Of a DNA stretch of 64,000 bases, positions 34,167 through 43,795 are shown piece by piece. Below the pieces are notes generated by a model. It had not been told where the DNA came from. It searched no databases and worked only from the letters and a program-made list of their open reading frames with translations. Made by a program: the position numbers and the translations under genes. Each line of letters opens with the position of its first letter. Positions within the stretch are counted from its first letter, which is position 1. The stretch comes from Salticus scenicus (Eukaryota; Arthropoda; Arachnida; Araneae; Salticidae), in contig OZ005657.1 in the NCBI GenBank assembly GCA_963930645.1, positions 50,815,153-50,879,152 of the forward strand, written 5' to 3'.

Positions 34167-34425
34167 TCACCTTCTTCCTGGATTTTTTTTTTTTTTTTTA
34201 ATGGAGGGATCTTGTCTTTTAGTCACATTTGAACTTAAATATCCATCCTCAGTGAATATGTTTTGATTCATTGGCCATATGTCGGATACGTGAAAGCCTG
34301 ATAGAAGGTTTACAGGAGTAAAATCCGACGGATAGGACTTGACAACATTTTCAGCAATATCATATATAGTGATTGGTTTACCAGAGTTTGCCAGCATCCA
34401 ATTACTATAGACTGTACTGTGTTTC
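34167..34425 (-). pseudogene. pogo/Tigger-type transposase, C-terminal remnant
   Basis: The frame (VKKHSTVYSNW, then MLANSGKPITIYDIAENVV, SYPSDFTPVNLLSGFHVSDI, WPMNQNIFTEDGYLSSNV) matches the conserved end of pogo/jerky-like transposases: GK..TIYD...., F.P.NI.SGF...GI.P.N..IF.D.D...S.VT.RP. The catalytic DDE core and the N-terminal helix-turn-helix are missing. A T-run (34183-34199, minus A-run) follows. At its upstream end the frame is cut by a TTAA MITE. The decayed tail may extend to about 33901. Confidence 0.8.
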
Positions 34426-34429
34426 TTAA

Positions 34430-34733
34430 CACTTTCGCAACGGCTGACATAAATTCACGTCATTTGAAATTATAAAACTCCACCAATGGGCGCTTCTTTT
34501 GCAATTTGTATGTTATTTGTTTCTAAAAAATATACACAATATTCATATTTGTACAATCAGTATACTATGGATGCAAATACTTTGATTAGAGAGAGTATGA
34601 TTATAATGCATATCCATTTGTAATATAAATGTGAATACGGAAAATTTTGTTTTGAAAAATTGTAACTTATGAGAAAAACGCCTACAGGCGGACCTTACTG
34701 TAAAAAAGACAAAAACATGCGGTTGCGAAAGTG
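34430..34733. mobile_element. TTAA-flanked MITE inserted in the pogo-like element
   Basis: CACTTTCGCAACGGC at the left and GCGGTTGCGAAAGTG at the right are inverted ends. TTAA is present at 34426-34429 and 34734-34737. 304 bp, non-coding. The TTAA target suggests piggyBac-like mobilisation (inference). Confidence 0.85.
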
Positions 34734-35162
34734 TTAAAAGGTCCAAACACACTGGCCCTAGGTACAAGGCAGCTATGTGGCCCTAGGTACACGTTTTGGT
34801 AACTTCATTCAAAATGCTGTGCACTAAAAAATCCACAGGCAGAGAGGACTAATTAAATATCTCATTTATTGCTCAATATAAAAAGCAAAATTATACACTA
34901 GAAATGAAAGAAAAATATTTGACTTGCCTTTGTAAAATAGCAAAAGAGATGAGCTGCAAAATTTTACCTCAAACCATGTAAATTCGTTATCTACGTGTAA
35001 CTTGTCAAAACTTTCTCTTCAAAAATTCCAAAGTAGTTGTAAAAGTAGCAATTGGTGTTGTTAGTTGCCCAATTGAGTATTAAAACTTAAAATTAAATAT
35101 TATTCAAATAAAGTGGGGTGGCCCTAGGTACATGACTGCCCTAGGTACACGGGTCTCCCCTA

Positions 35163-35547
35163 TATTTTATCTACTAAACATTATATGTAATTAAATAATG
35201 CATATGCTAAATTATACTGTAATTAAAAACATTTAAATGAACGGCTGCTGACGAAGCTTAACATATTTGGTGCAGAGTATACACTTACACTCATTAAATT
35301 GCATACGTTACTTAAAGAGGTAATCTTAATTAAATGATTCTGTATTTCCAAAATTAAAACAAAAAAAATCGCATTATCAGTTATAAGTTGTTGCATTAAA
35401 GTAAAAATACAGTTGGCACCCGTTATCTAACCAATAATGATTAAACTTGCATGCATATGTTATTAATTTACTGAAAATTAAGTTTTTTTTTTTTTTTTTT
35501 TTTTTTTAGAATAATATAAATCTTAGATTAACAATCAAAAAGAAACA
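35163..35547. other. Spacer
   Basis: AT-rich with a T-run at 35485-35507. Nothing recognised. Confidence 0.4.
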
Positions 35548-35785
35548 GGTGGTTGGATGGATTTTAAGTCTCACTAGTGTTGCGCTATGGATATTTAGCG
35601 ACGTTCTGGGACTCTTCCCTAGGGGTGATCCGAAGACATGCCATCCCAATTTTCAGCGTTCACGAAGAGGATGTATCCCTCGCTTCAGTGACCACCCCCA
35701 GAGGTTCAATTTGAAACGGCAATCTTCCAATTACGAGCTCGGCGTTCTTTCGACTAGCATACCGCGACCCCCCGAAAAGAAACGA
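35548..35785 (-). mobile_element. tRNA-derived SINE, family A, internally deleted
   Basis: Read on the minus strand it matches the family A copies at 37620 and 41336: GCGGTATGCTAGTCG ... GAGCTCGTAATTGGAAGATTGCCG at the head, then CTGGGGGTGGTCACTGAAGCG, GGCATGTCTTCGGATCACCC and GTGAGACTTAAAATCCATCC at the tail. The GGTCAAAGACCGTCGTG segment is missing. Confidence 0.75.
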
Positions 35786-35943
35786 TCTATAAAAATATTC
35801 AGTATAAACTTATTTAGCACAGACTGCTTTGGTAATACAATTGAATTAGTTTGAATTGATAATTAAATGTTAGAATTTCATGCTATTTTAAAATTTTATT
35901 TCCTATAATTTTTAAACTCTTGTTCATTTGCTTTAAAACATTC

Positions 35944-35974
<31 letters not shown>

Positions 35975-36170
35975 TTTTACCTTTATTATTCTGTATAACA
36001 AGATTTTCTATAATCGCTTTCTATTATCTTCAGATAAAATACACCGATTATAGAAAAGGATTTTTAATACGTCTTTGATTTTCCATCTAAACTAATAAGA
36101 TATTCTTCACTTATTAGTAATAATTGCACAGGTCTAATAAAGATTTAAAAAAAGAAAAAAAAATCAGCTG

Positions 36171-36203
<33 letters not shown>

Positions 36204-37104
36204 TTCGATAAACTTTATGTTTTCAAGGATGATGATTCCAAAAGTGACCTCCAATAATTCCCATCACGTACCTCTTTTTTTTTTTTTTATAATAATAATA
36301 ATAGGGTTTAAAATAAGAAATCACTACTTTTATTACATTGAAATAAATGTATTCTTATATTTAACATTCTGCTTTTTTTTTTTTTCTCCTTACCTGTGGA
36401 CCTTTTTTTTTTAATGCTTATACGGCATACGAACAAGATTTCGCTTTCCTCCTTCCATTCCGTATTATTTTTTAGGTGCACTGTTATAAATATTATTTTT
36501 AAGTAAGTTGTAATATTGAATATATTTTTAATAATCAACAACTGAATACCAGATTTTATGTTTTTACGCAAAATTAAATAAAAAATATGAATTTTGAAAA
36601 AAAAAAAAAAAAAAAATGACACGATGGAACTTTTTAATTTTATTTTTCGTTTAAAAAAATAAAAATCTTATAGGAAACATTTAAAAAATCTTATGCAGTT
36701 TTTTGATTGCAGACCTGTGTTAGTGTTATTAACATAAGGTAATTGCATCAGTGGACACTGTGCTAGTACTGGACAGTAGACACTTTGAAAATCAAAAAAT
36801 AAGCTTTCTAATTCCTGCATAGGTTCGCCTCGCATTCAATGTTGGTGTTACAACCCTCTTCTTTGAACATCAAGATATTAGTTGTAAAATCCAGTCAATT
36901 TAATTAAAGCAGTGCGAACTTTTTGTCATCTTTTCGTTATTTTAAGTTATTTTAAATAAGGTAAGCTAAATTTGGTTTGCTTAGCATCTGCTGATTTCAA
37001 ACCGATTTCATGTGCTATCTGCTTTCATATGACAAAAATAAGTAACAGAATTAATTTACGTTATTAGTTACCTATCATATTACAGGTATGGTACTTAGGT
37101 ATTC
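35786..37104. other. Intergenic with several microsatellites, no gene seen
   Basis: (AT)n at 35944-35967 and 36176-36203; T-runs at 36273-36288, 36373-36386 and 36403-36412; an A-run at 36597-36616. Open frames of about 100 codons here are built from these runs. Confidence 0.5.
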
Positions 37105-37619
37105 GTAAAAATTTTCGATCTCGGTTTTTTTACTTTTTTACATGTTTTGAGGTGTGGGGAATCCGAAAGTCACAAAATTAATGTGGTGTTCGTCCACATG
37201 TTAGTCTGTCAGTTTAGTATATGACTGTCTTTTCCTCATCTTCGGAACAAATGACCATAAAAATGTCACAAATTTTTTAAATAGAACCATATTGATTTGC
37301 AACAAGAACCCTGGTGATTTGCAATGTTCCAAATCGAAAATTTCGTAAGTTAGTCGAAATTTGAGGTTTTCTTAACATGGGAGAATAGGGCAAAATTTCG
37401 TTTAAACCTGCATTAAAAGAAACACTTTTATCATAAAGATGTCAGACCAGAGTTAAAATATTGACTATGATGCGGACATGAACATCATTAACTACAAATG
37501 TTCTAAGTTAGTTCTAAACTTCGTAAGTTATTAAAAATTTATGAATTTCTTAACATGACTGAATAGGGCAAAATTTCGTATAAACGCTAATTTTTAGGAA
37601 TGTTTCCACCGTAAAGATA

Positions 37620-37924
37620 AGGGGCTGCGACAGCCCGGTCAGTAGAGCGTCGAGCTCGTAATTGGAAGATTGCGGATTCGACACTCGAGTCGGTCAAAGA
37701 CCGTCGTGTACATTAATAGTGGCTGCTGCACGTATAATCCGTCGTGGCCAAAATGTCCTCCATGTTCCCATATAAATTATAATTCTGGGAGTCACAGGAG
37801 CCATCCCCTTCGGGGAGGATCAAAATTGTGATGGCATGTCTCTAGACCATCCTTAGGGGAACATCCCAGATCCTCGCCGACTCATTGCGCAGTATTAGTG
37901 CGACGTTAAAATCTAACCAGGCAA
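37620..37924 (+). mobile_element. tRNA-derived SINE, family A, 14-bp target duplication
   Basis: The head GACAGCCCGGTCAGTAGAGC contains an A-box-like region, and GCGGATTCGACACTC a B-box-like region. The unrelated body (CAAAGACCGTCGTGTAC ... GGCATGTCTCTAGACCATCC ... GTGCGACGTTAAAATC) follows. CCACCGTAAAGATA is repeated exactly at 37606-37619 and 37925-37938, proving insertion by target-primed reverse transcription or a similar process. Confidence 0.9.
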
Positions 37925-38092
37925 CCACCGTAAAGATATGAGACCACTTTTTAAAAATCATTTAAGGTACTGACATGAGCATCATTAACCCCAAAAAATT
38001 ATGCCTTGATAACTTCGTAAATTATTCGATATTTGCGATTTTCATAGCATGGCAGAATAAAGCAAATTTTCACATAAACATCCGTTATAAGG

Positions 38093-38249
38093 GGGCGCTC
38101 ATTGATCTAGCCGCTCGGAACCTTCTGTAGTTTTCTCCGAAACTCAAGTAAATACGGGCTAGGACCCCTTAAAAAAACGCCCATGGAGGGCATCCCACCT
38201 ATAGGCTTAGTGTAGCCATACAGACTTAAGCCACACAACCAACCAACCT
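38093..38249 (+). mobile_element. SINE family B, head missing
   Basis: The body GCCGCTCGGAACCTTCTGTAG ... AAATACGGGCTAGGACCCCTT ... CCATGGAGGGCATCCC, ending AACCAACCAACC. It is flanked by TTATAAGG (38085-38092) and TTATGAGG (38250-38257), one mismatch. Confidence 0.75.
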
Positions 38250-38259
38250 TTATGAGGAA

Positions 38260-38321
38260 CCGTCGCCAATTGCTCTCAGCTAGCACTATTGCGACGTAAA
38301 GTCCATTCACTCACTCACCTG
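38260..38321 (+). mobile_element. 5'-truncated 3' end of a family A SINE
   Basis: CGTCGCCAATTGCTCTCAGC ... GCACTATTGCGACGTAAAGTCC matches the last 60 bp of family A. It is flanked exactly by TTATGAGGAA (38250-38259 and 38322-38331), so it inserted at the right target repeat of the family B copy. Confidence 0.75.
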
Positions 38322-38600
38322 TTATGAGGAATAATTTCATCGTAATGATGTCAAAACTCTTTTAACATACCATTTAGGGTATTGGCTTGAACATTATTAT
38401 CTATGAACATTCTTATTTATAAACTTCGTAAGTTATTCGAAATTAAGATTTTCTTAACGCGGCTGAATAAAGCAATATTTCACATAAACATGCATTTTTG
38501 AGATTCTTGCATCAGAAGCAAAATGGAATTACATGAAAATGAAAATAAGAAACTGACCTTAATAAAATCAATCACTTTGTACTAGAAATTTGTGAGAACA

Positions 38601-39699
38601 GATATATGACAGGAAACTGAGCAGAGTCCACCTATGCCAGTTAGTTGATTTTGTAATACTATATAACATTTTTATTGGTATCCACTACTAAACATCGGTG
38701 TCAACTACTATAAAAATATGATATCCCTGCTATAAAGTATAATAGTGGGCAGCCCTGTCCTCTGTTGGCTCATTTCATTTAGAGGGGGAGATTCAATAGA
38801 ACACTCAGGTCCACATTCTTCAACATGATTAAAATATTATTTACAAATCATGACTCAATTTAAGTAAAATGACTGAAGCACTATAAATGGAATGTGTATT
38901 AAAAAGCTATATTTTTCAGAGATAATTTGTTTTATGTTTATGATACAAGTTTATGCTTTTTATTATTATTCTTTTGACGCATTTATGCGACGCACTCTTG
39001 TAACGCATTCTTCTTGTGATGCATTAATGCGACAGAAAATACCTTTTAATAAATCAAAAATATGTTACGATCAATTCGGATTTTATTACGCTTTTTCGAA
39101 AACTTCAAAGGTGTCCAGTACTGGTAGAACCGAAAAGTCTCACGTACTTGTTTTTTAGAGTCACATCTGTAAAGTGATCAGATGTCCTCATTTTCTGACG
39201 ACAATCCCCTATTTTAAAAACATTTTTCTAAATTTTTAAAAGTTGCGGCAAGAAATTTTTTTATTAAAATTATTATCTTTTTGGTCGTTATTAGTTAAGA
39301 CTATCTGTAATTGGATAATTGTGACAATTTTTGCGTTATTCTATTATAAAGGTACTCTAATCTGATCCCCATACACTACTGGCTGATTTTAAGCTCTCCG
39401 GATAAATATATATATATATATATATATATATTTTAATACAAATGCTTCAATTAGCATCTTTCACACTTAGTAATATACAGAAAGAAATGAGTTATTAATA
39501 ACTGGTTATTAGTTACAGTTTCTAAACTTAAGAACAGTACGCAAAATATTTCCTTAAAATGTCCATAACTATTTGAAAATATATGTTCCTTGGAAAATAA
39601 TATGCAACGAAAACTAAACACATTACACTCTCGTTCCCTATTACGAGGTTTTACAAATTTTAGTTCGTATTTAGTGAAATTTCAGGTGAAAATCACGAA
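38601..39699. other. Intergenic, no gene seen
   Basis: It contains (AT)n at 39407-39431 and a short internal repeat of GCGAC/CGCATT around 38980-39030. An 88-codon frame at 38892-39158 has no recognisable domain. Confidence 0.4.
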
Positions 39700-39795
39700 A
39701 ACTCTGAGTGTTACCTGGGTTTGAACCCTGCCTCTCTCCTTTACCGGCTTTGAGAGAAGAATCTCTCAACCACTGGTGGGATGTGTTTTAAAAGA
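39700..39795 (-). mobile_element. SINE family B head fragment (tRNA-like)
   Basis: On the minus strand: CCACCAGTGGTTGAGAGATTC ... CAAAGCCGG ... GGGTTCAAACCCAGG. It resembles the head of the 48075-48330 copy (B box GGATTTGATCCC there). The body is absent. It lies 100 bp from the true tRNA gene. Confidence 0.55.
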
Positions 39796-39892
39796 GAATC
39801 AAACTGAAACAACTAGTCTCCCAGTCCCACGGAATCATCGTTTTAAAATTATTAGATGAAAAATATATATATTTTTTTTAACAAAACAACAC

Positions 39893-39974
39893 TGGCAGCG
39901 GTGGGATTCGAACCCACGCCTCCGAAGAGACTGGTGCCTTAAACCAGCGCCTTAGACCGCTCGGCCACGCTACC
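39893..39974 (-). tRNA. tRNA-Leu(AAG)
   Basis: The 82-nt minus-strand sequence starts GGTAGCG and ends CGCTGCC plus discriminator A. The acceptor stem is 7 bp (one G-T pair). It has A box TGGCCGAGCGG, anticodon stem CTGGT/ACCAG with loop TTAAGGC (anticodon AAG), the long variable arm typical of leucine tRNAs, and the T arm GTGGG-TTCGAAT-CCCAC with B box GGTTCGAATCC. CCA is not encoded, there is no intron, and a run of four T follows about 7 bases downstream (39883-39886), fitting an RNA polymerase III terminator. It translates CUU/CUC leucine codons. No mismatch that would disable it is visible, so I take it as a functional gene rather than a SINE. Confidence 0.95.
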
Positions 39975-40627
39975 ACGTTTTCGACCGTACCCACTTTTCC
40001 TCTTTAGTTAGATAAGCTTATCTAAATTTATCCTGGAAATAAACGAGAAGTAACGTTAGGCAGAGAAAATAACCACATACATTCTCTCCTGAATAGTTGG
40101 ACGAGTTCGACGTTCTGAAAACATTTTGTTTTCTTTAACTGAAAACACAAAACTTTCTTTCTGACACAATATCTGACACAATATTCGCTCTTATTTCTAG
40201 ATGAAAGCAGAATCTCTAGCATTCTCATAATGAATTGAGAAGAATCTTTAATCTTCTAATTCCTGAAATTTATTTTAGATAAGATTATCTGATATGATAA
40301 TACACATTTGGGATAAATAAAGTCCCTAAATAAAGTTGTACATCACGTAAGTTTTAACTGTATTTTTTTAAAACCGCATTTCTTTAATAGGAAATTAAAA
40401 ATAAATGATTGTAGGTTGTATGCAAATAGGAAAGAAAAATATTTTCTAAATGTGTCATATAAATTAGACTGGTTATGAAATATCTATTTTTGTATTGTAA
40501 ATTTGAAAGTATATCATTTAACGCAACAATTTTATAGTAACATGATATAGTGGCCTTTTAATAATATATTAATTATTACTTGTTAAATTTTAAAATAAAT
40601 GATTTTTTTTTTCATTATTAATTAATT
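39975..40627. other. Intergenic 5' of the tRNA gene, no gene seen
   Basis: AT-rich with short TTAGATAAG-type repeats near 40005 and 40277. The 66-codon frame at 40028-40228 has no recognised domain. Confidence 0.4.
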
Positions 40628-40812
40628 CATTGGGTCCATTGGGTTTGGACGAATTATCACATAAAGGCTCATTAGACTGAGGCTAGGGCCTACGGCTTAA
40701 TGTGGATTCCAAGCTATTACGAACATTCAGGACAAAACTTAGATTCAATCTCACTACCTAACAATTGCAGGCCAGAGCTCTAACTATTCGGCCACCAGAT
40801 TCCCATATGATG
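40628..40812 (-). mobile_element. tRNA-derived SINE, third family (C)
   Basis: The minus strand starts GGGAATCTGGTGGCCGAATA (A-box-like GTGGCCGAATAGTTAGAG). GCAATTGTTAGG follows, then B-box-like GAGATTGAATCTAAG, then a non-tRNA body (TAAGCCGTAGGCCCTAGCC ... CTAATGAGCC). A related, more decayed copy is at about 53740-53890. Confidence 0.65.
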
Positions 40813-41325
40813 AAATGTAGGAAAGTAAGTTAATTGGTATCGTATAATTTTAGGTAATAAAACTAAAAGCGGTCTTTGATATCTTAGATATATGCTTCTT
40901 TTATACAAATATTGCGATATACTTTAAAAAAAATAAAGATGCATGTTTAGACTTTTAGACTTTACAGAATATTTTATGGCAATTTGAATGTCTGCAAAAA
41001 AAATGAAACTTTAAGTGTCCGCATTAAGGTACACATCTATGTATATTGCATATTTTATTATGATTATTCCAAATATATAAATTATTATTATCCATTACAA
41101 TTATTTCAATCACAACAATTTGAAAGTAACAGGCATCAATAGATTTTAAAAAATGAATAATAAAATATTTAGATAACGCATAGAGATTTTTTTTCTTTTT
41201 TAACCTCAAACCATCAAATTTTATCTGAAAATTGTTAAAGTGCAATCCAGTCCATAAAAATTAACTTTTATAGTAAAGACATATAATTAGATAATTTATT
41301 TTCAGATCAGATATAATTTTTTATT
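40813..41325. other. Intergenic spacer
   Basis: Nothing recognised beyond AT-rich sequence. Confidence 0.4.
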
Positions 41326-41335
41326 CCGTATTCGA

Positions 41336-41637
41336 GGTCGCGGTAGCCCGGTCGGTAGAGTGCGAGGCTCGTAACTGGAAGATTGCGGGTTCGGTACTCA
41401 AGCCGGCCAAAGACCGTCGTGTACACTAATGGTGGCTGGTTCACTCAAAATTTATTTTGGCCACAATGTCCTCCATGTTCTCATCAAATTTATACTTCTG
41501 GGGGTCACCGAAGCGGGAGACCTTCCGTGGAGGATCAAAATTGGAATGGCATGTCTCCGGACCATCCCTAGGGGTGAGTCCCAGACCATCGCCAATTACC
41601 CATTGCGCAGCACTAGTGCGACGTAAAACCCAACCAA
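41336..41637 (+). mobile_element. tRNA-derived SINE, family A, 10-bp target duplication
   Basis: The head GCGGTAGCCCGGTCGGTAGA (A box) and GCGGGTTCGGTACTC (B box) are followed by the family body (CCAAAGACCGTCGTGTAC, CTTCTGGGGGTCACCG, GGCATGTCTCCGGACCATCC). It ends GTGCGACGTAAAACCCAACC. CCGTATTCGA flanks it exactly at 41326-41335 and 41638-41647. This is the best-preserved copy in the window. Confidence 0.92.
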
Positions 41638-41647
41638 CCGTATTCGA

Positions 41648-42928
41648 AAGTATTAACATTTTACTAAAGGGGTTCATCGAAATATTTAAAGTTGTGCAAT
41701 TATTATTAACATCATTCTTGTTGTTGCAGTTGTTGTTGTTAGAGAATGCCGTTACGGAAATGTAAACGTTTCGATGAATCCACTTTATTCAACGTATATT
41801 CTCAGGATGTCCTATAAAACGACCATTTCAACGAATATTCTTGAAACATTTCAATAAAACTGTGAATTCAATTAATGTTCACGAAATAGTCTAATAAAAC
41901 TGCCATTCGTATCATGAAAGTCACTATTTAATGCGCATTTTCGAAGTTGTCTTATAAAACATTCACTTGTATCATAAAAGCAAAGTAACCAGCGTTCTGT
42001 ACAACACAGAACAGAAATTTCGTTAATTTAGGAACAATGATCAATCACTTGAAGTACAGTCTCTACAGACGACCGTTCAATTATGTTCAGAACAACTTGT
42101 CTGAACCAAAGAATCTATAATAACGTTTAGAAGTTCTTTGGTCTGAAGTCTGAACACAACTGAACTCCACGGGAGTTAATCTGCTTTTTTATAACTACTT
42201 TGGGCTGGAGTTTAACGAAGATTCTGGTTAATTCTCTGCTAGAATCCTATGGAAAATTCCAGAATTCGGCTCCTATTGAAGTTAAATCTTCGAAACTTCA
42301 GCGTCACTAAACTAGCATTTTTCGCTAAATTTGATCCCTAAGTTAAGTTTGCCGCCAAGGCTAACCTTAATGAAAGTGTATAGTCCATTGCTTCTACTTT
42401 AATTGTAAATCTGCTTTTGCTGCAGCAGGGCATTTGATGCAGGAAAGAGATTTAATACTTTACAACAATATCATCCCCCGCAATAATATTTTCCACCTAG
42501 TTAAAAAAACGTTTGTCACTTCGATTAATTTGTTAATTGGCAATTAGACATAGTCTAACTTTTGTAACTGCACTTGAGTAGGAGGTCACCACAACATTTA
42601 CCAAATAAAAACATTTCATGTGACATTTACACTTGCAGATACACACAAAAGAATTCGGCTTTATAGAACTTCACGGGATTTTCTCTGATACGCATTTATA
42701 CAATCTTTAACTCTTTCGAAAAATCAAACTATCATTATCTTGTTAATATTTACAATAGGATATTTCTCAATGCGGTCCTTAACAACTATATTATATTTAC
42801 AGGTATGCCAAAAAGAATACGGATGGATTATAATTTGAGAACACGGACCATTTTTCTTTCTTTGTGCGCGTATTTATGCATTTAATACATTTCAGTGGTA
42901 AAATTAATAAATACAAATGTATATTAGT
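41648..42928. repeat. Spacer with short diverged repeats and an inverted repeat
   Basis: At 41760-41990 a degenerate unit (TTTCAATAAAACTG / GTCTAATAAAACTG / GTCTTATAAAACA) repeats at about 60-bp steps. At 42087-42173, GTTCA(A/G)TT(A/G)TGTTCAGA and its complement enclose an AACCAAAGAA/TTCTTTGGT inverted repeat. No gene. Confidence 0.5.
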
Positions 42929-43129
42929 CATACTTGCCAACATCATCATTACATACTTGCCAACCATCTCATTATGAACCGTACAAATTTTAGTACCCGC
43001 CTTTATTTTCCCACCAATCATTTTTGAGAGTAATTTTATTCTTATTTCATCATAACAACATTTGGAGAGAATTACTCAAAAAATAAAGTGGTGTGAAAAA
43101 TGGGGCGTTAACAATTGTACGGTTATTAA

Positions 43130-43589
43130 CTCGTTAGTAGTCGCTAGTTGGTCGATTTGCCGCCCATCCTTCAGTTTTTCCAGATTTTTTTATTCAATAG
43201 CCACCAAAAATTTTTAGAAGTGGCATTTGATATACATAAAACGCGAATAAAATCGATTTAACCCGTTAGTAGTCGCTAGTTGGTCGATTTGCCGCCCATC
43301 TTTTAGTGTTGCGAGATTTTTTTATTCAATAGCCACCAAAAATTTTTACAAGTAACATTTGATATACATAAAACGCGAATAAAATCGAACAAACGTCGGT
43401 CACATCACTTCTTAAAATTATTGGTGACAGTTAAATAAAAAGTGTGCAATTTTTAATAGGTGGCGCTGTCTATAGCGACTACTAACGGGTTAACGTCGAT
43501 CACATCACTTCTTAAAATTATTGGTGACAGTTAAATAAAAAGTTCGCAATCTGTAATAGGTGGCGCTGTCGATAGCGACTACTAACGGG
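43130..43589. mobile_element. MITE level 3, TTAA-flanked (piggyBac-like)
   Basis: The ends CTCGTTAGTAGTCGCTA and TAGCGACTACTAACGGG are flanked by TTAA at 43126-43129 and 43590-43593. With the inner copy removed it is about 228 bp, the same length as the inner copy. Confidence 0.88.
43262..43489. mobile_element. MITE level 4: second copy of the same family in the centre of level 3
   Basis: CCCGTTAGTAGTCGCTAG ... CTAGCGACTACTAACGGG-type ends, TTAA at 43258-43261 and 43490-43493, 228 bp. It sits at a central TTAA (GATTTAACGTCGA) of the outer copy, giving the apparent order left-left-right-right. Confidence 0.9.
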
Positions 43590-43795
43590 TTAATGAGATG
43601 ATTGGCAAGTATGCCATTAATATTCCGTAGTGGCGTTAGTCCCGCCCGTTTTTTTACACCAGTAAATTTTTAGAGTAATGTTTTCCAAATGCAATTGCAA
43701 TTTAATAAGAAAGAAAATGCTGTAAAAAAATACTGGTGTGAAAAAGAATGCGGGGCTAACAATACTACGGAATATTAATTAGGTGTTGGCATGTA

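Larger units (their letters stand above)
33493..35160. mobile_element. pogo-like TIR element 2 (1668 bp) with transposase remnant
   Basis: The terminal repeats are GGGGAGACCCGTGTACCTAG (then GGCC) at 33493-33516 and its inverse at 35137-35160, with TA on both sides. The motif GGCCCTAGGTACA recurs in the subterminal zones in both orientations (33678-33690, 33701-33713, 33723-33737 variant, 34754-34766, 34779-34792, 35120-35132). The interior encodes, on the minus strand, only the C-terminal part of a pogo/Tigger-type DDE transposase, and it is itself interrupted by a TTAA-target MITE (34430-34733). Confidence 0.88.
37105..38600 (+). mobile_element. Decayed HINE-like element carrying SINE insertions
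   Basis: TATTCGTAAAAATTTTCGATCTCGG ... TTTACATGTTTTGAGGTGTGG matches the 5' part of the HINE-like family. It is followed by repeated blocks TTCTTAACATGG(C/G)(A/)GAATAGGGCAAAATTTCGTATAAAC near 37370, 37550, 38050 and 38450. The terminal stem and the 3' hairpin are not recognisable. It is interrupted at 37620-37924 and 38093-38321. Confidence 0.6.
42952..43614. mobile_element. MITE level 2, inserted in level 1
   Basis: The ends CATACTTGCCAACCATCTCA and the inverted TGAGATGATTGGCAAGTATG match. Inside, GAACCGTACAA pairs with TTGTACGGTTA. CATTA occurs just before (42947-42951) and just after (43615-43619). The right terminal region is split by level 3. Confidence 0.75.
42929..43795. mobile_element. 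Outermost MITE (level 1) of a four-level nest
   Basis: The left end CATACTTGCCAACATCATCA (42929-42951) and the remainder ATTAATATTCCGTAG ... CTACGGAATATTAATTAGG ... GTTGGCATG (43616-43795) together match the intact family copy at 47124-47321. They are separated by the level-2 element. Confidence 0.7.

Noticed and set aside
36124..36622. Open frames of 96-104 codons on both strands
   Set aside because: They are built of poly-T, poly-A and AT microsatellites, with no domain.
39893..39974. tRNA-Leu(TAA) as first reading of the anticodon
   Set aside because: With the 5-bp stem CTGGT/ACCAG the 7-base loop is TTAAGGC, giving anticodon AAG.
41336..41410. A tRNA gene at the head of the family A SINE
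   Set aside because: It has A- and B-box-like sequences but no full acceptor pairing, and it is joined to a shared non-tRNA body with a target duplication.
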